Assembly (NCBI GenBank): GCA_020747065.1
Contig: JAGMVK010000001.1
Coordinates: 3,844,001-3,908,000 of the forward strand
DNA length: 64,000 nt
Origin: Cadophora sp. MPI-SDFR-AT-0126
Lineage: Eukaryota; Ascomycota; Leotiomycetes; Helotiales; Ploettnerulaceae
Direction: 5' to 3'
Both the position numbers and the translations under genes were made by a program. Positions 12,209 to 22,634 of the stretch are shown here, in pieces. The first letter of the stretch is position 1. Each line of letters starts with the position of its first letter. The notes beneath the pieces are model-generated. The model ran no database searches, had not been told where the DNA came from, and saw only the letters and a list, made by a program, of their open reading frames with translations.

Positions 12209-12346
12209 AGCTACCTCTATTGCTCCGACCTACTAACAATATCCTTAAACACTACTTCCTTATTACTAAATTTCGCTTTCTCTTCCGCTAGCAGTCTTTT
12301 CTAATTCAACTTTATCGTCAAGGCCAAAACTTTCTCTACCCTCTCC
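12209..12346 (-). pseudogene. Duplicated 3' fragment of the FAD monooxygenase pseudogene
   Basis: This stretch of about 138 bp resembles 19831-19971, the end of the FAD monooxygenase pseudogene, in the same orientation. Shared text includes CTTATTACTAA and CTTTCTCTACCCTCT-type blocks with scattered transitions. It covers only the C-terminal residues (region of KLSNKEVVFKDI). Homology starts and ends abruptly, so it is a dispersed partial copy about 7.5 kb from the fuller one. Confidence 0.65.
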
Positions 12347-15300
12347 ACGCGACACGCGCAGTCTGAGTTTATCCTCTCTATCAAATACTTGTACAGAAAA
12401 GTTTCTTTTCCTTTTCTGAGTGTCGGAGGCTTTGTTTGTTGGTTTTCAATCACACTGATGAAGTACCGTATCCGATGCAGTCGCCCTCCACACAGTTATG
12501 CAAATGGGTCGCGGCCACACGCCTGGCCACCACACCGAGCCACACCCGGCCGCACCACCTTCGAATTGCCCCTCGTCAAATTTATAGCCACGAGCTTCAC
12601 TCTTGTTCAAAGATCATTTGTAGCAGTACTATATATATACTAAGATACTCACTCTTCATTTACTTTAAGGAGTTTTTCACATCGCATTTCAAAAAGGGCC
12701 AACTGAAGTTGAGAACTTGTTGCTGAATCATAAAATTAAGACAAGGCCCGTTCGGGCAACCTGCGTAAGGTCATCCTCGATCATCTGACCTCGCGCCGGT
12801 ATCGCGTTCCTCACCGCTGAAAGTCCAAAACTATTCGCGACAGCGACCCAATATATTGGTCTTCTGCAAGTTCCCAGGTTATATCTCCCTTTGATTCATT
12901 TTGGCCTCTATCAGTAGGGTATTTTAGTGAGGAGTTCTAGGCTTGCGAAAGTTGGGGCACAAAAAAGATGGATGGGCATGGGGGTAATTTGGAGGGAGTG
13001 TGCTGATGTGGTGCTGAAATAGAGTCCACAGACGTCAAGGTTGATCTCGACGAGTTTAGTCAAAAGATCGGCGAGGCTTGGGGGAGGGTTCTAATAAGCA
13101 GATTATTACTGCTAGAAAGAAAGATTAGAGCGGGCTTTTGCTTCGAGACTCTAATGTTGTGATGGATGAGTGGCGTGAATAAGTTCAGGAAGGAAATCTG
13201 GATTGTACTATATGTCTGAGAATTTGACTGATCATGTTCTCAACGTATGTATAGCTTATATTGTCTTTTGATGTTGTGAATGCTCGGGTTCTGAGCTTTT
13301 CTCGTCTCTCAAGTCTCAATCTTAGGCTCTGATGTTCTGGTTGGTATGCCAATGACCGACCTTACTCCATGAGATGGATCTGACAAGGGGAAAGAAATTC
13401 TTCAAAGCTTACAATATCGTTACCTCGAGCAATCAGCCTTATCGCAGAAAGTTTGTTTAATCCTGCCTGAGCTCGATGTGCATTTTGTGCCTTTGACTCT
13501 GCCTCAAGTAGGCTGGAATGCAATGTGAGACTTGCCATGGCACTTCTGAATCGACCATCGACGATCAGGACTTCTCCAAGCCAAAAAACAGCAGCTGGAC
13601 AAAAGAAAAGACGGAAATCAGGTAAGCCGATGCCATGCAGATATTAAGGGCATCGAACGGCTGGAAAGCTCGCTGCCTAGCTATGGGGACAAGCCGAGCC
13701 TTGAAGATAAGGTGGCATAAATACCTGGAATGGACAATGGGCTAAGCGAAAGGTCGGATGCCTCTATTTACTTGCTCGCTTGAAACGGACTCGAGAATTG
13801 GATATTGATGTTTGAAGAGGTAAGTGGTGCGAGCTGAGCTCCAAAATTGCAACATGCCGATTTGGCAGGTTAGAAAATGTGCAGATATTGCTCAATTGGA
13901 CTTGTATGGTTTGTATGTGGCATGTATATGTAGAGCTTCAGGTGCTTATTTGTATGGACATATGCACATACATATCTGACGCCTTCCAAGATCCCCAAAA
14001 ATGTTGTCTGCCAGCCAAACCCGTACCGATTCCAAAGTCCCTAGGCCGAAATTCCCAAATTTCGACCAATACACTCCAAGTGTCCCATTTTTATGTCCCT
14101 CTTTTTTAGCCGTGTAACTCCTGCGCTCGTTCCTTTATGAATTGTCCAAATGAGTTCTGTTGCTAGAGGGTGAATTCGCATTCCTTTCGTGGGAGATTCT
14201 CGACGGATCCGTTGTTCGAGAGAGCTTCATGGTCCATCCCAACTCCTCCTAAGTCTAGATCCATGTGCTTTGTATGTCCTGAGTGTGTTTTCCGTCCAAC
14301 TTGTCGAGTATACGCCTTCGGTTTCGATGGAGGAGGTCTTGGAGGATTTGGGTACTGCAGAGCATTAGCTTAAGAAAAGTTCACGCCTGTACAGAAGCTA
14401 TGTCACATACTGGCCTGGGTTCCCCTGGAGGTGGTTTCACTTCCCCATGTGTCTTTCCACGGGGACGTTGGATCTGCGAGCTGGAAATGGGAAGCTCATC
14501 CGACGAAATTGGCGGGGTCGAAGTGAGACGAGAGCTGCCGAAGAGGGCACTATCTGGGATTCCACCTGCTGGCATTGTTTGGGGCTGCATGTTTGTTGTT
14601 GTATATCGTACTCGAGTGTCTCTCGTCTCTGCGCTTCTGTTTGGTGGTCTGCGAATTGGCTGCTCGTTCCTCGTATACCAGATATTTCGCCGAGTTCGAG
14701 GTCATCGTCGCTTCAAGCGAACGCTCGGTCGGTCCACTGCTTCTGCCATTGGTCACCGTCTCAACAGCGCTCTTTTCTGTTCAAACTCTACGAACACCGT
14801 ATCCATCCCAATAGAACGTATAATATTCGCAGGATTTCCTTCTTGGCCAATCTGGTCAACTCGATAAGTACAAATGGTGACCAATCCAAGGTTGGGCTGC
14901 TGCTGCTGTAAATGATCGTTCGTCCATAAAATACTTTGGCAGTTCCTGAGCCATGCCATCTGCCGGTTACCTCTCTGTGTAGTTTCTGTTTCCGTCCCAC
15001 CAGGCGCACGCAATGCAAAGGCATTAAGGTGTAAGCGCCATGGCAGGAGCCATTCTGCGAGAACTCGTCGTCGTGAGAAGCTCAACTGCAACGGGTGCAA
15101 GTCGGTCACGTGCCGACCATTTCCGTGCTTGGCAGAAAGGTGCACGTGCTGGTGGGGCAGAAGCAATGGCGAGGAAATGGAGTTGGTATCAGCGAAGGGA
15201 TCGCTACTTTCTTTCCCACAGTCGTCCGCGACAAGACTGTCAAATGATGCTGGGAAATCGAGGATAAACGAAGGACGTTCTGAAATGGGGATGTTTCGTG

Positions 15301-17497
15301 TTCGCCAGAGAAGAAGCAACAGGTCTGTCATTGTCTTCGTCCTCAATATCGGATCCGCGAAGGCTGCCACCAAAGCTTTATGCAAGCCCATCTCCATTTA
15401 GTATGTTTGGAGCAGCGCTGCATTCACTGTGAAGGTTTTTGCTTGGTGGCAACGTGGAGTGTGAGTCGGAGCCGGAGGGGTTGATCGATTGTGAGCTTGA
15501 CTGATTCCGTGGAATAGGCCCCTGCGACTCTGGTGAATTCGCATTCGCAGCCATTCAAGATGTCTGTCAACACCAATATACTCGGCATGCATCCCGCAGT
15601 TTTGATATCGAGATGGCAGATTCAGTGCCGAGTGTTGTACCTGCCCGTGTTTTCCTAGCTGATCACCATGGCAAGCTCTCATCGTATAAAGACGGTTCTC
15701 CTAAGCAAACCGTTCGCAACGGTCTGCAGTATCGTGCGTTGCCATCAGCAAGTGCTGAATGTGGAGGGTGCTGGTTGGATCAGGGGATGAAATCATGAAG
15801 TACGCAGCCTTTCATCTTGGTGTCCGCCAACGAAGATCATCCTGCCTCGTCATTATCCAAAAGTTCTTTCAGTGGCCTCGCGTCTCTGTCCTGACGACAA
15901 CAAGCCGTGCTGTAATCGTTGAGAGATAAAGCAAGGACGAGAATTACACAGCTCGATGCTTCGTTTGTCAGACCCATTTCCAGATCAAACGGGATAACGT
16001 GTCCAAAGCGGAGTGCGAGATGCATTTCCAGTATCCGCGGAGCGGATTTTGACAGGACAGTGGACGGTGTTCGCTGGGCGTAATGCACTGAAGCACGGCT
16101 GTATCGTGGACCGACCTGGAAGCGATAGAGTGAGGTTTCTGATTTCGTCCAGTTCATCTTTGGCAGTACTCTCCTTGGCTTCTCCAGTAATTTCCCTCCA
16201 TTTTACCCGTGGAATCCGTTATTGCACGTTCCGTATCTTGCTCGAGTTTGTGCTCTCCCAGTTCGAATAGAATGAGCCCCATCGTTGTTGGGAAGAACGG
16301 AGTTGACTTTCGTGGAGATTCGGGTTTGTCTATCCATGAATTTCAGATTATCGTTCGCACTGATGACATTGCATCGTCGAGAAGGTCTGTAGTTGTAAGT
16401 CCCCATGGAATTGACTGATTACCGCTGCTGACATGTCGAGACAGCACCATCCAATACTGCATCATCAATGCCTATGGACACATCTGGTAGACCTCGACAG
16501 TGGATGATACCATCTGTCTTCCATATCGATAACAGTCGGCATGCAGAACAAAGACCACGAATTACGTTATAGTCGAGTGTTCGGTGAATGAGTGTTGGGG
16601 GACTTGACCGAAGTTCGCTGGCAGGTTTTGCGACCGACGGACTGCGATACTAGTAGTCATGGATGGCTGGCGCTCTGTGCCGGGGCCATACTCAATCTTC
16701 GAAGTCCTAGGATGATGGGGCCTTGAGGGTATAATGCAAAGAGAGTGGTTGAGGTATGTTGCTGGGCATTTTCCCTAGGAGAGGGCTTTTCGTGCAGTTT
16801 CCTCCCTGATACATGATGATGAAGTGTGGCCTCAGATCTCTGGTGAGCAAAGGCAAGGCAACCTGGTGGGAGCCCAAGAAAAACATATCCAATACTAGCG
16901 CAGTCTTGGCGCCATTAGCGAACACTAGACATGAGACTAGATTTGACCGGAAGAACTGAGTTGAACTTCCACCCACAAAAAGCTGCGTCAGAGACCACAT
17001 GTGTCATTGGACCGTTCAGGTTTGTCCTCCAGGTGGCTTGTCTCTACCTCCTAGCGGGAAAGGAGGATGGATGCTGGTGGCGAATGGCGCAGGCTGGTCT
17101 GTACCCGCTAATCCTCCCATCCCTGAAGTCGAAGCCCCCTCCCCCCTGTAACAAGTCCCGCATCGGTGAACGCTTTTGGTTAGACTCACGGTGTGGCGTC
17201 GACTCCAACATATTCCAGCATTTTGTGTAGAACAGAGCCAATAATATGCTTGCTTGCTTGCTTGGCTCTGGCGGGCACGCACCTGTGAGCACACTCTACA
17301 CTTTCGTAGCGCCTGCTAATCGACTATCGCAATTTTGGACACCCTAGCTGCCGACGTTTGAACTTCATCGATGGGCCGCCGGGCCAACCCAACGAGCAGA
17401 CCAGCCAATGGAATCCATATTCTAAAGTGGAACAAGCTGTCCTCTTGTGATCTGTTTGCCCAAGTAACAACCTGGGAGACTCACTCGAATGCGAGCC
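12347..17497. other. Non-RIP region without a recognisable gene
   Basis: Base composition is ordinary, but open frames are short and overlap on both strands (longest about 214 codons, 14753-15397 minus). None shows a domain, a plausible splice pattern or homology I recognise. It could be old decayed genes, UTRs or non-coding transcripts. Confidence 0.4.
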
Positions 17498-17672
17498 AGC
17501 TATCCCCTCGTCCGCTGAGACATTTCCCAACGCTAGCAGGGGCTAAGCGAAAGAGTTCTCAATTGGTCCAAAGGGCTACAGTCATGTGAGGCTCGTCTTC
17601 TGGCGAATAACAGCTTCTCGATTAGCCCCCTGCTAGTGTTGGGAAATGTCTCAGCGGAACGAAGGGATAGCT
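17498..17672. repeat. Inverted repeat with 49-51 bp arms, MITE-like
   Basis: The left arm 17498-17546 and right arm 17622-17672 are inverted copies that differ at only a few sites. The shared core is CCGCTGAGACATTTCCCAAC. About 75 bp of unrelated sequence lies between them. No clear target-site duplication is seen at the arm ends. It could be a short MITE or a long hairpin in a transcript. Confidence 0.6.
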
Positions 17673-18771
17673 GTAGGCATTAATAGTACTGGTTGGCGTC
17701 AGCACGGTAGGCACTGACCATTACCATTATCTCGTCGCCTTCCCGGCAGATCTCGGCGTCGAAGTTAGTAGTGTAGTGAAAGCGAACATCACTGATCCTA
17801 TCATGGGATTCGAGGCAGGTTGTGAGCTCGTCTGGGAGAAAACACCAGCGTCACACGGAATGGTTAAAATCCGCTTCTTGCCAATGGACATATCGGGTAA
17901 TACAAGGAAATCGTTAGAGTACCATTATCCTACAAACGCTCAACACAGCAACCGACAGAGTATACGATATGTCTGCTCGCCTCATCCCTTTGACCCAGTC
18001 TTCAGCTACATCATGCAGCGACAACGAGGTCAGAGATGCAAAAATGCGCCTTGGGCAGCATTGCTGATCGATGCGAGCCATGTTGAGTGCACATGTCTTC
18101 TCGCATGTTCGCCCCAGGACTTTATCAACTTCATTGGGTAGCTCAATTTCAGTTGCAGTTCTATCGCCCGGCTTGCGAAGGAGAGCAGTGCATAAGGTAT
18201 GAGAGTCTACAAAGTCAAGAAGGGCTGCAGATTTCCAATGATGGAACTGTCAAAAATTTCCGAACAATTCTCTTCTCTCCTTTCATCTATACTTTTTCGG
18301 TATTTTAATCTGAAAATACTTCCTATCTAAGACGCATACCTATTCTGAAATGGCAGCCTCACCCGGAAGCAGTTGCATTTCCCAAAGTTCAGACGAGGCT
18401 GGCCTTCAGTCCTTCGATTCAGTTCAACCAGGCATTCAAGGATGTGGGACATCGGCGAGTTTCAGTACTATTGATGTTGAGAAAGGACAGGCCTTTGTCT
18501 CTGCAGCCGATGGTTTCGTTTTCCGATTTCTCGTTTTCGGAAAGTACATCGTTAACACAGGCTAGCTGCAGGTGGTTCTGTGCAGAGCCCTCGCTGGCTC
18601 TAAATATGGATTTTGATCAGCTCATTCATTTTTCATCCTATCCGATGGTATAAAGTGAAACGACAACTGGCGGCGAATGGGAAGACAAGGCTCCAGTTGC
18701 TATACAGCGACATCATAACCAGTCGTCGTAAGTCTCGTTCCCCGAATAAATTCAAGTCCACGGACTTACCG
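17673..18771. other. Intergenic, with weak ORFs only
   Basis: A 121-codon frame at 17776-18141 and a 71-codon frame at 18350-18565 are open on the plus strand but show no domain I recognise. They may be remnants. The DUF6594 pseudogene starts at 18772. Confidence 0.35.
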
Positions 18772-19751
18772 ATGTCAGCCACCATCGAGCACTATCCAAA
18801 GGGCTGGCCTCAACTTGCTGCATTCCAGCACAGCGAAGATAATTTTGCTATCTATAGAAGATTCGGAGGTCTACATTGCCGTCTTCTTGTCCAGCTCTAA
18901 GCAGAGATTCAGCACCTCGAGCGGCGACTCGACGACTTGGATCACTCAGACGCTGCTCCTGATTCACCACATGGATGGAGGCTGTAAAGGTCAGACTTCG
19001 AAGATGGCACAGATCCTGCCCAAAGAGACCTACTGAAGACACTACAGGAAAAGGTTTTGATCTATAGTGAGTTGTGGTAAGCTGATTGAAGTCTAAATAC
19101 TGACCATATATTACAGATCGGCTCGTGCTTAACGAGAAAGAACTACGCCAGATGGGACCGGTTACAGAAAAAGACCATCACAGCGTCTTCAACTGGATGG
19201 CTTGGAAGAGACCGCTTGCTTTCGAAGAAGCTACTTGGATTCATCATTAGAGCGATTGCATACCACTGTTTCGTATCGATCCGGTTGAGCATTCAGTCCT
19301 TACCTCATTTCTCAAGGTACGCCTTAATTATCCTTTATGCCCCAGAACGTCCACTGACACAGCACAGAAGCTATTTCGATCGAAAGGAAAAGAGAATGAC
19401 AGTATTGTGAAGTAATATTTATTGTCGAGCGTTATCATGTTTGTGAAGCTCTTCTTCGTGCTGCTGGCTGTCAGCATCCTGATCATTCCGGTCTTTATTC
19501 TTATGTGGGGTCCCGACACTAAAGCGGTAGTATCCGTTACTGTTCTCGTCTCCGTGCTAGTCTTTTCTACATTGATGACACTGTTCACAAAAGCCACAGT
19601 TCAGGCTGTATTAGTGGGAACTGCAGCGTAAGTTGACCCTGCTTCCGCGACCTATTTCATGATCTTAGTTGACGTTATTTCTAGTTACTGCGCTGTTTTA
19701 GCTACATTTCTGGGCAATACATATGATCTATCGGCTGCTAAAACTGGATGA
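18772..19751 (+). pseudogene. DUF6594 membrane protein, nonsense-mutated
   Basis: Four exons join cleanly (18772-19066, 19117-19316, 19368-19627, 19685-19751) into 274 codons including the stop, ending GNTYDLSAAKTG. The N-terminus MSATIEHYPKGWPQLAAF and NFAIYRRFG are typical of fungal DUF6594 proteins, as is the hydrophobic C-terminus (FVKLFFVLLAVSILIIPVFI, then FSTLMTLFTKA). Four in-frame stops interrupt it: TAA at 18898 and 18985, TAG at 19248, and TAA near 19413. Most fit CAA or CAG originals, the RIP pattern, and the frame is otherwise intact. The family has N-terminal helices and two or three C-terminal membrane segments; its function is unknown. It converges on the FAD monooxygenase pseudogene, 41 bp away. 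An unbroken relative with extra repeats is at 53505-55383. Confidence 0.8.
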
Positions 19752-19792
19752 ACAGGCAGCCTCTCTCAATTACTGTTCTCCTGCTCCCTGAC

Positions 19793-21086
19793 CTATTGCA
19801 TTATATGCTCCTTAATCTTCGGTTTAAACAGCTACCTTTGCTGCTCCGGCCCACTAGTAATATCCTTGAACACTACCTCCTTATTACTAAGTTTTGCCTT
19901 TTCCTCGGCTGGTAATCTCTTCTGATTTAACTTCATCGTTAACGCTAAAACCTTCTCTACCCTCTGCACCTGATACATCTGCCAGAATTCTAACGCTGTA
20001 TCCTGTCTCACTGCTCCACTAATCTTCGATAATAGTAACGCTAAGGAAAACATATCCTCGAAAGCTTGGCTCGCACCTTGTCTAGTAGTAGGAGGAATTG
20101 CATGTGCAGTATCCCTAAGGATAACAGCTCTCTTCTTAGGCGATGACTAAGTATTGAGATGTGGAACGATATAGTACGGCTAAATAGATAGACGATCTAA
20201 TATTATATTCTCTATCGCCGACTGCACTAGATCCGGCTACTTACTCTTATTCGCCTGAAGTATACTCTGTAACTCCTTACTATTTGATTGCAGAGTATCC
20301 TATCTAGCTTTATCCTGCTCTGGAAACTTCCTCTGCGTCCTAACTAGTATTTCCGTCCCCTGAGGATTCTGAGTCGCGAATGCGAAGGCGCTGTGTTTAC
20401 TGTGGACTGAACTTACGGGTGGGTAATCCGGCTCCGGAAAGCGGAGTTTGGAAGTTTCGACCGCGGATGTGATAGCGAGGAGACCGCTGTAGATTGGTTT
20501 GATGTCGGGGTGGGTGTATTGTCGGACTTTGGAGTGGATGCTATCGGCGCTGATGAGTATACTCGCTTCCTCTCTCGTTCCATCCGCGAACTTAAAAACA
20601 ACGCTATTCTTATCCTCGCTTACGACCTTAGTGAATTTCCGGTTATATTGCACATCGATCCCTCTCTCCTTTATAGTATTTCTCAGTTCTTGAAGGAGGA
20701 TTTCACGATATACGCGTAGAGCATTGAAGCCGAAGAGTTTCTCGTCGCTAAGATAGTACTTGTCGATGGAGTTGTATTGGTTATCTTTGTAGACGAGTTT
20801 GGAGAAGAGGAAGCTGTGGGACTTGATGCGGTTGTAGATGCTGAGGGAATGGAGAATAGACAGTGCGTTAGGCCCGAGTATGAGTGCGCCTTCGGTGTGG
20901 ATGTCTGGGGTGCGGAGTTCGTAGATTGTGGAGGGGATGGAGTGGGCGTGGAGGGCGAGGGAGAGGGTGAGGCCCTGGAGCACGTTAGGAAGTGTTTTTG
21001 GCGAGGGTGTGGGAGGGGAAAGGGCAGTGACTTACTGCTAGGCCAGCGCCGATGATGGCGATGTTTTGGGGTTTGGGAGAGCTCAT
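19793..21086 (-). pseudogene. FAD-dependent monooxygenase with Trp-to-TAG stops
   Basis: Exon 1 (21086-21036) reads MSSPKPQNIAIIGAGLA and splices in phase 0 to exon 2 at 20974 (GLTLSLALHAHS), giving the GxGxxG nucleotide-binding motif. A 225-codon open stretch follows to a TAG at 20300. The same frame continues to 19793 through five TAG stops in total. Each sits where Trp fits (for example before LFKPKIKEHIMQ at the end), that is TGG to TAG. The second FAD motif reads RDTAHAIPPTTRQGASQAFED, where GDAAHAIPPTTGQG is usual; this again fits G-to-A changes. The family (PF01494, salicylate-hydroxylase-like) hydroxylates aromatic or polyketide substrates. A partial 3' copy is at 12209-12346. Confidence 0.85.
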
Positions 21087-21764
21087 TTTGAGAGTTGTGA
21101 AATGGTTTTGGTAAAGGGATAGGAAAATTGAAGGTTTGTTTGCGTCGGAGATGGAGCGAGTCTGACTGTAAGACTTCTGAAGCTTGAACGTGAAAGTGTT
21201 GATGGGTCTAAACTGTGAAGTGAAGGGTGTTTGAAATCAATGGTGGAGTGAATTGCCAAAGTTGGACTTGGGCGGGGCTTCCTTCTTATGTTCGTCCATG
21301 ATGGTCCTGGGTAAGAACCGCCAAACTCTTTCATTGTGTTGTTGACTTAAGTCCGGGTGCTTCCCAGGGTCTGACTTCGGACCCGAATCTTCGGACTTCG
21401 CTTCCGTAACAAGCTGCGCCGCTGGACTTGCGCTGGGCTTTGTAATGAGAAGTGCAGCGGCGTCACAGTAGTAACTCCTTGAACAGAAGAGGGGACATGT
21501 ACGTATGTAGAATGAACTCATACATCATCATTATGATGATATCTATGTTTCTGAACGATATGTGAGCTCGTGTGCCTTGTTGGCGCATATCATGTGACTA
21601 ATACTGCCGCGAGGCAGGGGTGTTCATCCTTGCTAGTGTTCGAAGCTGAGCTGCAATTCAAATGATGACTTTCAGCGTTTAACAGCTTCAATTGTTCTTA
21701 ATGGGTGTTAGGTTGGGTTATCCTGTATGATATAAACACGCTTTTGTGTTTACTTTCGCTTGCC
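21087..21764. other. Intergenic region upstream of two pseudogenes
   Basis: No gene is recognised. The part near 21087-21250 would be the promoter of the minus-strand monooxygenase pseudogene. Confidence 0.35.
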
Positions 21765-22343
21765 ATGGAACCTTACGTGGCCGAAGAAGCTGAGGAAGAG
21801 GCCTGTCCCGACGCTAACGCGTCGAACTAAGCTGCCCCCGTCTCAGAACGTCCTCCACCTAAACAACTCCTAGCTGAGTAGCCTCCACCCCCTCGAGTAG
21901 TCCCTCGTCGAGACCTAACTCTACTAGTACGTTTCGCCAGCCCGGTAACAGGACCAGATGATGGCTCTATAAGTTAACGACGGCTATTTCGGCGGACTTC
22001 ACGTGATCGATCTCCTCCTGATAGGAAAGGGCGAGATGAACGAGCTGGTCGAGGAGGTAGCCCTTTCCTTAGAGATCATAGTAGACAAGCCTCATCGCCT
22101 TCTCCGATTCGAGAGCTTCCTTCCAGAGACGCAAGACGCAGTCATGAAGATCCAGCAACGAGTATGAGAGAACGTTCTCCATCTCCTCTCGCTAACAAGT
22201 CCCGAGAAAGCAGGGGTTCAAGAGTGCCGAATCAGGAGAAAAGAGACAGCTACTATAGCGAGAAAGATACGGTTTACATGCCCAGTTATTTCGAGCGCTC
22301 ACGGATCAATAAAGTCATCCCCAATGCCAGCTTGATACACTGA
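21765..22343 (+). pseudogene. RS-rich disordered protein, three in-frame stops
   Basis: One frame of 193 codons runs from ATG (MEPYVAEEAEEEACPDANAS) to TGA at 22341-22343, broken only by a TAA, a TAG and a TAA in its first 90 codons, all explainable as CAA/CAG changes. The second half is clean and rich in Arg, Ser and Pro (RDRSPPDRKGRDERAG, MRERSPSPLANKSRES), ending FERSRINKVIPNASLIH. It looks like a disordered nucleic-acid-binding or Gag-like tail. I do not recognise the family. The upstream half shows RIP and the downstream half barely does. Confidence 0.5.
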
Positions 22344-22613
22344 TAAATCCTGGACTTTCCTATCTGCTTGCCATTGGAACGGAACTGCTCATACTTGGGC
22401 CAAACTACTAGGTAATGCTACATTCGCTTACGAAATCGGCTTCCCCTCCACACTCGCTAACAGATTCTTGACCCCGCCTACCAGAAGAGGAAGTCATATG
22501 TTGTTTTGTTAGGTAGGGGACCGTCGTGTGATTTATAAGTTGCGATTGAGTCGCAGCTCTGTTTCCTTTAGAAGACAAGCAAGCCACCTACTTCAACTCT
22601 CAAAACCTCATCA

Positions 22614-22634
22614 ATCAATCAATCAATCAATCAT
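22614..22634. repeat. (ATCA)n microsatellite in the 5' leader
   Basis: Five or so tandem ATCA units end directly at the start codon of the Diels-Alderase-like gene. Length changes here would alter the start context. Confidence 0.8.

Noticed and set aside
14283..15397. Overlapping frames of 194 (plus) and 214 (minus) codons
   Set aside because: They partly overlap (14753-14867) on opposite strands, lack any recognisable motif, and have Ser/Arg/Leu composition typical of chance open frames.
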